NCBI GenBank assembly: GCA_963971405.1
Contig: OZ020492.1
Coordinates: forward strand, 4,526,001-4,590,000
DNA: 64,000 nucleotides
Direction: 5' to 3'
Source of the DNA: Psococerastis gibbosa
Lineage: Eukaryota; Arthropoda; Insecta; Psocodea; Psocidae
Under the pieces are notes generated by a model. The model had not been told where the DNA came from and ran no database searches. It was given only the letters and a program-made list of their open reading frames with translations. Shown here piece by piece: positions 55,301 to 64,000 of this stretch (the first letter of the stretch is position 1; each line of letters opens with the position of its first letter). Both the position numbers and the translations under genes were made by a program.

Positions 55301-56318
55301 GCTGTGCTGTCATCACGATCTTATTCAGTTTTTCTAGCCTTTCTTATCTTTAATTATTTATGGTATGCAATATATATATACACAAGGCATGATAATGATA
55401 ATAATAAATTCTGCTGAACAAGAAATAATGGCATGCCGTAGGTTAAGGGCAGAGGAAGCCCTGTACTAAATGTACTAAATAATGAGGTACAGGTGCTCAA
55501 CCCCCCCCCCCCCCCACTTGCCTCTGCCTCTCTCCGTCGTTTTTCCTCCGGTCGGTCATTAATTTTAGGCGAAATATTAAACCTCCCTTAGTTCGTCTTA
55601 AAGCAGTCGTCTAGCATGGTTGTTATTAATGTAATTAAGAGTCACGCAATTGGTGTATCACGTGGCCCATTACCCGAGAGGCTGAAAGTCACCTCCCACC
55701 CGAACCATCTCTACTGTAATGGGAGAGATGCATAATGCGTTCCAAGGTTTCGTTACACTTAGATATTTAAAAAGAATTAAATTAATGGATACATCCACTT
55801 GATCATCGGCTTTCTTAGGATCTTCTGCCTTCTTGATCTTGATCACTGCTGAACCCTTTCTTAGGCACCCTAGTCCATTCGTTTTTTCAACATAACTCAG
55901 CCAATTGACACTCCCAACTGTTAGGCAATAGTTGGTGTTCAAATTGGCAATCTTTCGAGTTTATAGAGAACCATATTTTCGGTACAAAGCCACCCAGTGG
56001 CCTTTGCGGAATAATACATGTGGGATGCTGTAAATTGTATAACTGTATAACTGTATACCGCACTGGTGTCCGAAATACCGTGGGGTCGTCGGCATTGGGC
56101 AAATTTCAATAAAACCACAGCAAGGAGGTGTATGCCCGTAAGAACTACTATAAATAATAATAACAATAATAAAGAACCGGTACATGCTTTCCGGGATATC
56201 AATTATTTTTTTTTTCATAGTAAATAATTTCCCTATGATTAGTTATTTTTTAGACAATTTTCATGAAAATTAAGCCTTTTTTTATTTTTTTTACGCCCTG
56301 AACCAAACTATGAAGAGG
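55301..56318. other. No gene; degenerate family B scrap
   Basis: GTCCGAAATACCGTGGGGTCG and GGCATTGGGC near 56068-56100 match the family B core. The overlapping minus frames here (55670-56218) show no domain. A C run lies at 55501-55515. Confidence 0.4.
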
Positions 56319-56326
56319 AATGCGAC

Positions 56327-56880
56327 CATTGGCGTAAATTCCCAAAATTTCTAGGGGGGCTTTAGGACCCCAAGACTTTGATCCCCCGGAGAGAAAAAAA
56401 ACGAGAAATGGGCCCAAATTAGTGAGGTTTTACGAATTGTCTGCCCTGGAGTAAGGGGGGCCCGGGGGTCTCCCCCGGAGAAAAACATTGATGAATAGGT
56501 TCAAATTAGGGAGGTTTTACGCATTTTGCAAGCAGTATAGTTAAGATTTTACAGACGAATAAACTCATCAGTGAGGGGGGCCCAGGGGTCTCCCCCGAAG
56601 AAAAAATTTGAATAAATAGGTCTGAAATATTGGTGTCTTAAGCATTTTGAGTAATATATTTTGTGAAAGTACTTAGTCAATATGTTGATTTTTTTCAAGA
56701 TGTCTTTCATGTGAAATAAGTATACCAAGAATTAATTTCCCTTTCGTTATTGTGGATTGTATTGGATTGTATTGGCCTATCGCCTCCATAACGTCTTTGA
56801 CACAAGAAATCCTGGGGGGGGGCTACGGGTGAACCTGGGGGGGCTAAGCCCCCCCCAGGACCCCCCTATTTACGCCAATG
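56327..56880. mobile_element. hAT-type MITE with internal repeats
   Basis: Ends CATTGGCGTAAATT and TATTTACGCCAATG. The flanks AATGCGAC (56319-56326) and AATGCAAC (56881-56888) form an 8-bp duplication with one mismatch. The interior holds two or three copies of a module with GGGGGGCCC-GGGGTCTCCCCC, GAGAAAAA and GGTTTTACGCATTTTG-like sequence. The same module is in the element at 4239, whose ends are different. Confidence 0.85.
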
Positions 56881-56929
56881 AATGCAACATATTGGGTTTT
56901 GTTTACAGTACTACGGTATAATATTTATG

Positions 56930-57225
56930 TGAATTTAAAACAGATCGTCAGAGCCATATTTTTATTATTTTTCTGGGGGTATAAAACCCCCCAAAATTAA
57001 GTTATCCGAAAAATTGAAAAATAACCCTGGACGAAATTGTTGTGAACCTACATGCCAAATAAATTCTTTCGGGCAGTTTGGCCCCCAATCGAGTTGTATT
57101 CAGACCTAAAGACATCGGCGGATAGATTGGTACCTGGGACCTCAAAACGTTGAAATCTCAAAATTGGAAATTTCGAACATCACAAAGTGAGCCTTATACT
57201 AACGTATAAATAGGAAAGTAACAAT
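56930..57225 (-). repeat. Family E foldback arm
   Basis: Reverse orientation: GGGGGTATAAAACCCCCCAAAATTAAG, CATGCCAAATAAATTC, TGGGACCTCAAAACGTTG and CAAAGTGAGCC-TATACTAACG match the family E outer arm. Confidence 0.65.
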
Positions 57226-57265
57226 AATAATTACGCAAGTCAATAAATTTAAGCATGACTCTTAA

Positions 57266-57611
57266 GAGTGAGAAAATTGTCTGCCCGAAATTTAGCACTT
57301 TTTATTTTTATTAAATTAACTAAGCAAGTTATTAAAGATTCATTAAAGTTGTAGAAGACTACTTCATGCATCATATAATAAGGTATTTTTAGTTTCCGCA
57401 ATTGTAGTTTTTTATGCAATTATTGTTTATAAAATATTATCATGTTTATGAAAAAACAACAATTTCGAAAATTAAAAATATCTTATTATATGATGCATGA
57501 AGTCTTCTACAACTTTAATGAGCCAAATCTTTAAAAACATGCTTAGTTAATTAAATAAAAATTAAAAAGTATTAAATTTCGGGCGGCCAATTTCCTACGG
57601 GCTGTACACTC
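57266..57611. mobile_element. TTAA-flanked long-inverted-repeat MITE (cleanest copy)
   Basis: TTAA at 57262-57265 and 57612-57615; terminal GAGTG/CACTC. The arms are ~150 bp long and hold AAGCAAGTTATTAAAGATT, AGTTGTAGAAGACTACTTC and ATGCATCATATAATAAG, with matching inverses. The loop is about 50 bp. Confidence 0.85.
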
Positions 57612-57936
57612 TTAAACATTTAAATTCGCGATTGTTTCCTTTTGAAATGACGAAGAAATAAACTGCCACATTTACGAGTTATAGGGCACAAGAGGATTGA
57701 AGCAAGGTTAGAAAGAGAGTTAAGAGCCCTCGAAATTTTCACTGGAAAATGTCTCTTAAGCTTCTCATATTTTTATAATACCGGAAAATTACCCTAAAAT
57801 TAAAGGATTTCGCGATCCAATGTTATTTCACTGGAAATATTACGGGTTTTTCCATGTCTCTAGAGATTGATGCTCATTTCTGCTACGTTTTATACTTATT
57901 CCACCTGTTAATTTTATGTGTAGCTAATTATTTTTC
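57612..57936. other. No recognisable feature
   Basis: Nothing could be placed. Confidence 0.4.
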
Positions 57937-58300
57937 ATGTAGATACGGACTAACCTGAAAGGTTGCGTTGTTGGTTCGAGTTTCACAGTCGTTACAATTG
58001 CTGAAAATGCTTCGGAGGCAAGGGCGGATCCAGCCGAAAATTCAGAGCGGGGTCACAAGTTTTTTGTAAGTTTAAAAGGTAATTTTTTGTTGGAAAGTTG
58101 CTTTTTATTCAATTTTTTATTTATTAGGTATCTTATAAATGTACTATAAATTTACTCATTTAGGGGGGTCATGACCCCTAACCCCCCCCCCCCCCCGTGG
58201 ATCCGCCATTGTTCGGAGGGTATGTAAAGCAGGCGGTCCGGGGCCAACCTAGTTGAGTGTAAGAGAGGGCTTTATAGGTAGGCCTAGTGATAGAATTTGA
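57937..58300 (+). mobile_element. SINE1 copy interrupted by a hAT-type MITE
   Basis: A CATGTAGATACGGAC head and GGTTCGAGTTTC box B run to TGCTTCGGAGG. After the MITE the SINE resumes with TTCGGAGGGTATGTAAAGCAGG. The tail is cut short. Confidence 0.9.
58019..58211. mobile_element. hAT-type MITE (GGCGGATCC family) nested in SINE1
   Basis: Ends CAAGGGCGGATCCAGCC and GTGGATCCGCCATTG. TTCGGAGG, identical on both sides (58011-58018 and 58212-58219), is the 8-bp duplication. Since it is part of the SINE consensus only once, this proves the insertion. Confidence 0.95.
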
Positions 58301-58324
58301 TAAAGGAAGACATATATAAAATAC

Positions 58325-58400
58325 GACGGACGGATACAGGATTTGAACCTGCGTTTCCACCTTACTGGGGTGGTATGCTGACCACTGCGCCAAATACATC
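58325..58400 (-). repeat. tRNA-like SINE head or tRNA pseudogene
   Basis: On the minus strand GGCGCAGTGGTCAGCAT (box A), a middle arm and GGTTCAAATCCTG (box B) are followed by TATCCGTC. It resembles the head at 41248. No CCA-side pairing could be confirmed by eye, so a functional tRNA is not claimed. Confidence 0.5.
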
Positions 58401-58684
58401 GCTGCCTAAGTCTCCATGTCTCCTCGTACTTAGATGCTCCATTGACAACGAGTACCTTGAGGATGTCATGAAGGACCAATGGTACGACACCTATAAAGGA
58501 CTGAAAGGGACCGCACAAAACAGACAAGAGGGGAGGAGAAAAATACAATATTCACTGCAAACCTATCCCTAGATTGCAACTGAAGAAAATGTGCACGCAT
58601 TGCAGGTTTTGACTGATACATTTGTCTAGCCTTGCTTTTCGGGTAGTCACTTTAAGAGAAACCACGCTTTATGGATATTTCAAT
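58401..58684. other. No recognisable gene
   Basis: Frames on both strands here have no domain. Confidence 0.35.
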
Positions 58685-58740
58685 ATTGTAAGAAAGAAAG
58701 AAAATTGTCTTTATTTTCCTCACATCATGCACGAATGTTA
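58685..58740 (-). repeat. LINE-like 3' end, family J
   Basis: AAGAAAGAAAGAAAATTGTCTTTATTTTCC is shared with 11328 and 18755. Confidence 0.5.
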
Positions 58741-60054
58741 TCATATAATACAATTATAGGTACAGGGTAGCGAAGCAAAAATATAAAACTTAGTTTAGCT
58801 AATTCAGCGAAGAAAGGTATTGCCTGAAACTATACTGTGTCACTAAGATTAAAAATAAATTAAATGCGATTGAATAGAAAACAATGCAGTCTAACGATTT
58901 ATCGGAAAAAACTTCTACTGTCAACTGAATGGAGCATAATTACTTTATTCACTGAAGATCTTTTTAACAAATAAGTTTCCAATAATTACAGGTTTTTCAT
59001 TTATTATGAGCCGAAGCTTAGCTTCACGGTAAATCAAACTTTTATTGAGCTAGTTGTAGGGACTAGGCACTATTTGGTGTTATTTTTTCATCAGATTATA
59101 AAATGACCCCCCCCCCCACGCTGCGCCCTCGGCATTAAGGGGGAAGAAGAAGAAGAAGATTATGAAATGAAATTGAAGGGCCGACAGGTTTGCAAGTTAC
59201 ACTTTTTGAGATTTGGAGTTATATGCATTAAGCTGCTTTTTATATAAGAAGCCAACAGCAACATCTTTATCAGTTACTTTGACAACGCTAGAATACAAAA
59301 TGGGTATGCCTGTACATTTTCCATTGAGTTTCAAACTTAAATTAAACTATTTATGATACGTACATTTAGTTGTAAGAGGCAGAGGCCCTAATTTCGCTTT
59401 ATCTACATTTTTTTTAAATAAAGACTTTATTATTATTATTACTATTATCAAGCCTCAATTATTACGAAAGTTTATTTTTGTCTCTTAAAAAGCCTTCCGA
59501 AAACAAAAACAAATTTTAGCGGAACAAAGAGCCTTGTTAAAACAATCTGATCTCATTCTAGGGACAATACAAAGGGAAAAAATTTCTAATACAGCGAGTA
59601 ACTCGTTAAATTCGAATGCCTTAGAGCAGGAGAAGTTGGATAGAGAATCCGAGCCATTTGTAAGTTATAGCTACATGATAATGTTGAGTTAGCACTGTTC
59701 TCGTGTTGACGTTGCCTTTAGATCAGAAAACTCGGGCTTTCTGTTATTTTCTCAGTACCAGCCATCATTGTGCTCTCACCTCTTTCTTTGACTTCATTTC
59801 TCCAGCCATTTGCTGGTTTCCACCACAGACTCACTGTAATTGTTTTCTATCAAACAAAGCTTGACCGCATATTCTAAGAAAGACCATTTGTATTTCTTCA
59901 AATAAGATAAAAAAAACTACTCTATGTCGTAAAACAAAACGTTATGGCGCGTCAACCCAGTGACGGATCTTTTCTCTTGACCACTGGCCTATTAGTGATG
60001 TTGGGGCCAGCAACGTGCCCGGAAGCCGCGCGTTCCCCTGCTGGTAAAGGTTAA
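58741..60054. other. No gene; one LINE-like tail
   Basis: AAATAAAGACTTTATTATTATTATTAC at 59417-59445 resembles LINE 3' tails. A C run lies at 59107-59117. Nothing else could be placed. Confidence 0.4.
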
Positions 60055-60195
60055 GGCGAGGTTTCCACATACGTCAATCGTCAATGAGACATGTGAAATT
60101 GAAGGTTTAGCAGACATTAAAGACATACTAAAAATTCTGCTACCACGTCAAAACCATATTTCTCATTGACGATTGACGTATGTGGAAACCCCGCC
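60055..60195. mobile_element. PIF/Harbinger-type MITE
   Basis: TAA flanks it on both sides (60052-60054, 60196-60198). Inverted ends GGCGAGGTTTCCACATACGTC and GACGTATGTGGAAACCCCGCC extend to ~37 bp. The centre matches the element at 46621 in inverse orientation. Confidence 0.9.
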
Positions 60196-60198
60196 TAA

Positions 60199-61261
60199 GT
60201 TTTGTGGCTCGCCAAGCCTCTTCCCGAACTTCTCGCCATTGGGGGTAGGTACAGGCTTGCCTTGGCTTGTCACTAATAAGTCGCAACTTGTCATTCTCAC
60301 GGCGCGGAAAGGCTTGTAGCTTGGCAAACCGCGGACGTTCGCGAAAGGCTCGTTTGCCTCACATATAAACCACGCGTCGTTGAAACACTTCTACAGACTA
60401 TTGATCTAAGGTAATTTAATCTTTTCTTTAAAATTTTTAGATTAGAAAATTCAATAATTTATGGATATTTATTAATTGCATTGCGTTTTTTGACTAATAA
60501 AAACACCTTTAATACCTTTAATCTGTGCCTCGTGATCTGCCGAGCCCACACAGGCCTTTGATTTGACCGACAAATTGTGGGCATGAACGAGCCTATGCGC
60601 GCCAGCACAAGCCTGCTGGCCGCAACACAAACTTTCATGTTCCAACGGCGCAAGGTTTGTCGAACTTCGGACAAGACTCGACGAGTAACGCGCCGTGGAA
60701 ACATAGATTTTAGTACCCATTAGGGTATCCAGGTCCGGCGGAAAACTTTTACTTATATATGATGAGTCTCTAATAACGGCGACCTTTTGCTTCATAGCCT
60801 ACTTTTATAAGTTAGGTTTTCAGTTCAAAAAGGTTAGATACAAGCTGAACTTTTGTATTTTAGCTCCTCAGTGTGTGCTGAATGACTAGGCAAAACGTCC
60901 CTAGAATTTCATGTGCGCTAAACCTTTTATTAAGGTAAATGCCCTAAATAGGGGATGAATTCAGTTTTTAATTTGAAGCACGGAAATGATCAACGTTGCT
61001 AACAAAATGATTGCAAAAAAATCAACTACAAGTATACGATGGGTTATGGTAAGGGCAAAAGCAAGAGGGGAGTGAATGTTTTAAATTATTTAATTAAAGT
61101 TTAATTACTCGTACTTACGATCAATGTGCGTTTATAACATAATCACAGTCATGTTACAAGAGCTGATATTGAACGGCCATCAATGGGCTTGTTTTTCACT
61201 TGGTTATGAATTGGGCAATGCTGGAACATCGGTTAAGAGAAGGTCCACAGAGGGGGGGGGG
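60199..61261. other. No recognisable gene
   Basis: Two overlapping minus frames (60459-60795) show no domain. A short repeat-H-like piece is at 60705-60740. Confidence 0.4.
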
Positions 61262-61746
61262 GGCAAGGTCTGGTCAACAGTAGCTGCCACAGGTCTGAGT
61301 GGAGAAAGAAGAAGCGAATGGCCAAAACTCTAAAAAAGCACCAAGTAAAGTAACTTCTACGGATTAGGGCAAGGCGGCCCATCTATGGCAAGGTCTGGTC
61401 AGCAGTAGCTGCCACAGGTCCGAGTGGAGAAAGAAGAAGCGAATGGCCAAAAGTCTAAAAAAAACACCAAGTAAAGTAACTTCTACGGATTAGGGCAAGG
61501 CGGCCCATCTATGGCAAGGTCTGGTCAACAGTAGCTGCCACAGGTCCGAGTGGAGAAAGAAGAAGCGAATGGCCAAAAGTCTAAAAAAAAACACCAAGTA
61601 AAGTAACTTCTACGGATTAGGGCAAGGCGGCCAATCTATGGCATAGTCTGGTCAACAGTAGCTGCCACAGGTTTGAATGGAGAAAGAAGAAGCGAATGGC
61701 CAAAAGTCTAAAAAAAACACCAAGTAAAGTAACTTCTACGGATTAT
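61262..61746 (+). repeat. Four tandem ~126-bp units
   Basis: GGCAAGGTCTGGTCAACAG (or GGCATAG... in the last) starts units at 61262, 61387, 61513 and 61640: periods 125, 126 and 127. Part of the length variation is in an A run before CACCAAGTAAAG. The last unit is cut after TTCTACGGATTA. Confidence 0.97.
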
Positions 61747-62036
61747 CTTAGATATGACTGCGAAATCTGATTAAAAGATGATATCATAGGTCACATAAAA
61801 GAAATAAAAAAGGCAAGATAAAACTTTAAAAAAAGGCAACATTCAGCGGCTAAAACGCCTTAAGCTCCCCTCGAAGAAGGGGGAGTTTAATAATATGTTT
61901 ATACTGGACATAAGCTAGAGATAAAATTTTCCAGAGTCTCTTATTTTTCCATGGGTTTTCTCCGACCACTGAGCCAATATTAATCCTGATAACTTTATCT
62001 ATCGTATACGATATTAAATAACGGAATTAAATACAG
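61747..62036. other. No recognisable feature
   Basis: Nothing could be placed. Confidence 0.35.
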
Positions 62037-62283
62037 CATCTGTCAATAATCCGTCATCTGTGCATTAAAAATTGATGAGATGTTTGTTTTAATAAGACTA
62101 TTATGTAGATACTTAACTTATCTATTATAAATTAAGTTATAACATGGTAGAGACTTATTATTGATGTCTCTACCATATTATAACTTAACTTATAGTAGAT
62201 AAGTTAAGTGTCTATATAATAGTCTCATTAAAACAAACATCTCATCAATTTTTAATGCACAAATGGCGGATTACCGGCAGATG
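62037..62283. mobile_element. Near-complete palindromic MITE
   Basis: Arms of about 115 bp are close inverse copies: CATCTG...TGTGCATTAAAAATTG, ATGAGATGTTTGTTTTAAT, GATACTTAACTTATCTA and TGGTAGAGAC. The loop is about 10 bases. Target duplications are not visible. Confidence 0.85.
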
Positions 62284-62409
62284 ACAAAGCCGCCATTGAA
62301 ACAATACTCTGACCCCCCACTGATTGTGCCACCGCAATATTCTCTATCCCAAAGCAATGCCTGCAGGAATCATTGTCAAAAATGGAAAATTGGGATTAGA
62401 GACGGGCAC

Positions 62410-62770
62410 ATAAGTAAGTAAGTAAGTAAGTAAGTAATATATTTATCCCAATTTTACAGTTTTTTTAACATTTTATTTTCTTTTAGCCACAGGCAGTGCT
62501 GTGTGTGGCTTAATTACAGGGAATCGTTATTAGTATAATATTAGTAAAATTAAGTCAGTCTGTAAGGGACAGGTTGATTTTAGTACGGTAAAGGTTTGTG
62601 ATGTTGAGTTTGAGGGTGCGCGTTTTTAGTTTTAGTTTTTATATCATTTACGTTTACTTGCTTAGATGTCTTTTAATTTTTTTCATAAATATTTTTAAGG
62701 TAGGGCTGTTTTTTATACTTAATGGTAGGTTATCGTAAATATTAAGAGCGGTATATATAATATATATCAA
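62410..62770 (-). pseudogene. LINE ORF2 C-terminus, 3' region and (TACT)n tail
   Basis: On the minus strand about 33 codons ending near 62660 read a NIYDNLPLSIKNSPTLKIFMKKIKRHL end, typical of CR1-like ORF2. The noncoding 3' part runs to a tetranucleotide tail (TAAG on the plus strand, 62413-62437). Confidence 0.7.
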
Positions 62771-62966
62771 AGTGTAGAGGCACACTTCTTCGTCCATATT
62801 ACATCTCATTTACGGTTTTACGGTCAATATTTCATGAGTCTTTGCGCAATAAACGGAAAGTGAGGGGCTTCGATGGCTCTTAAATTAAATTATGCTCGGA
62901 CATTTTCTCAGAAATCCCTTATTGGAATAGAAAGAGTAGAGGATAATAATATATGTTAATCGCTCT
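62771..62966. other. No recognisable feature
   Basis: Nothing could be placed. Confidence 0.35.
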
Positions 62967-62967
62967 A

Positions 62968-63184
62968 CTCAGGACATGTAGAGTAGTGGTACGGACTCTG
63001 ACTTTCACCCGAAAGGTTGTTGGTTCGAGTCCTACACTTCCTAAATTTTCTGCCCATGCTTCAGAGGGCATGTAAAGCAGGCGGTCCCGGGCCTTCCTAG
63101 TTGAGTGTAAGAGAGGGCTTTATAACCCTAACTCCGCTAGGTTGGCTTAGTAATAGAACAAAAAGTCCTTATTTATTTATTTTT
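62968..63184 (+). mobile_element. SINE1 copy, close to consensus
   Basis: TCAGGACATGTAGAGTAGTGG, GGTTCGAGTCCTA, GGAGGGCATGTAAAGCAGGCG and AAAAAGTCCTTATTTATTTA. This copy is useful as a family reference. Confidence 0.95.
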
Positions 63185-63615
63185 ATTTATTTTAGTCAGA
63201 CTATACAATCAAGTGGGGTGTTTCAACTGGCATCCAGACGATTCATAGGCTGGTAAATGTATAGGGGGTACTAACGTGAACATGTCAGAAAAAAAAATCG
63301 AAATAAATGTAAATATAAAATGCAGTGGAATTTTCGTTTATTAATTTTCCTGACATTTCCCACTTGGTAACGCGCCCTTAGCGCATGATACGGTTGGCGT
63401 CTTGAGATTTTGAGAAACTAAGTATTAGTATTCCACAGCAGGGGGCAGAATAGGCCGCAAGACTTAAGTATATACGCAAAAACTCCCCAAAAATAAGAAA
63501 GAAAATAATCACTTCGGGCGCGGAGAGCTAGTAAAGTACTAAAGTACAGCAACCGGGCGCAAATTGTTGAAAGTTTAAAAAATCAATTTAGATGTAGAAA
63601 TTGATGAATAGATGA
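63185..63615. other. No recognisable feature
   Basis: Nothing could be placed. Confidence 0.4.
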
Positions 63616-63619
63616 TAAG

Positions 63620-63860
63620 CCATGTTCGTTCTAAAAGCGTACATCCAAACATTTTGTCGACATCTGCGGGTGGCAACTTTAGTGGTACTGCAAAGATTTC
63701 TAAGACTGTATATAGTAACGGTGCTGCTGAACATCCGAGATAAAATCTTAGAAGTCTGCTCTGTTTCACTGAAGATGTCGACCGCAGATGTTGCCGAATC
63801 GTTTTGAAGTACGCTTTCAGAACCACGTTTTGAAGTACGCTTTCAGAACCACGGCCTATA
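63620..63860. repeat. Imperfect inverted repeat with a 26-bp tandem duplication
   Basis: AAAAGCGTACATCC-AAAC, CGACATCTGCGG and GATTTCTAAGA on the left recur inverted on the right. In the right arm GTTTTGAAGTACGCTTTCAG-AACCAC occurs twice in a row (about 63803-63854). This is probably a decayed MITE. Confidence 0.6.
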
Positions 63861-64000
63861 ATCATGTAACTCCGGTCGTGAATTTTTGCAATTATATAGT
63901 AGAGCTTACCTTAAAGAGTCGGAGGATATTAGCCACCATGATGGAAACGCCACTGAAAGAAGCTCCAATAACCCCCACCACTCTCTTATGAGGTTTGTGT

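Noticed and set aside
55670..56218. Four overlapping minus-strand frames
   Set aside because: No domain; they overlap a degenerate family B piece and low-complexity sequence.
58325..58400. Possible functional tRNA gene
   Set aside because: Box A and box B are present, but stem pairing could not be confirmed by eye and a related head occurs at 41.25 kb, so a SINE head is more likely. tRNAscan would decide.
60459..60795. Two minus-strand frames of 81 and 107 codons
   Set aside because: Arg/Ser-rich by composition, no domain, and two frames open over the same stretch.

Overview
This window looks like an intergenic or intronic stretch of an AT-rich invertebrate animal genome, probably an arthropod or a related group. 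I cannot name the species. Almost everything that can be recognised is transposable-element sequence or tandem repeat. No functional host gene, rRNA or free-standing tRNA gene can be supported. The only host-derived coding sequence is a broken, intron-less copy of C1D (nuclear exosome cofactor, Rrp47/Lrp1 family) at 9855-10287.

The most abundant family, called SINE1 here, is a tRNA-derived SINE of about 215-225 bp with box A/box B-like motifs and a TTATTTATTT-type tail. It occurs about 17 times on both strands. A second tRNA-derived SINE (SINE2) has five copies, all on the minus strand. A third SINE, several isolated tRNA-like heads, and an unclassified ~220 bp repeat (family B) are also present. 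LINE remnants of CR1/Jockey-like and RTE-like type are scattered through the window, mostly as 3' ends: 4.0-5.5, 17.6, 20.2-20.5, 32.0-32.7, 36.3-36.8, 40.7-41.1, 44.2-45.1, 50.4-52.05 and 62.4-62.8 kb. Several can be read as decayed reverse transcriptase, endonuclease or ORF1. DNA-transposon derivatives are numerous: hAT-type MITEs with 8-bp target duplications, two PIF/Harbinger-type MITEs with TTA/TAA duplications, three long-inverted-repeat elements flanked by TTAA, and a large foldback-like family (family E, full copy about 6.93-8.42 kb).

The largest intact reading frame is a Ty3/gypsy Gag-protease ORF at 48550-49947, preceded by a primer-binding site and a probable short LTR. It does not continue into reverse transcriptase. 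It meets an inverted RNase H/integrase-linker fragment, which is followed, also on the minus strand, by endonuclease and ORF1 of a CR1/Jockey-like LINE. The result is a mosaic of two retroelements.

Points most worth a second look: (1) the C1D copy sits exactly inside a SINE1 copy, replacing its box-B region; (2) a 224-bp block shared at 100% identity between 13.5 and 29.0 kb joins a MITE end and a SINE into the middle of another SINE; (3) a tandem array alternates 121/117-bp units and resembles a foldback-element end; (4) MITEs with different termini share the same internal modules; (5) several long near-perfect palindromes are present. All class and family names rest on reading motifs and repeats by eye. 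No database search was run.
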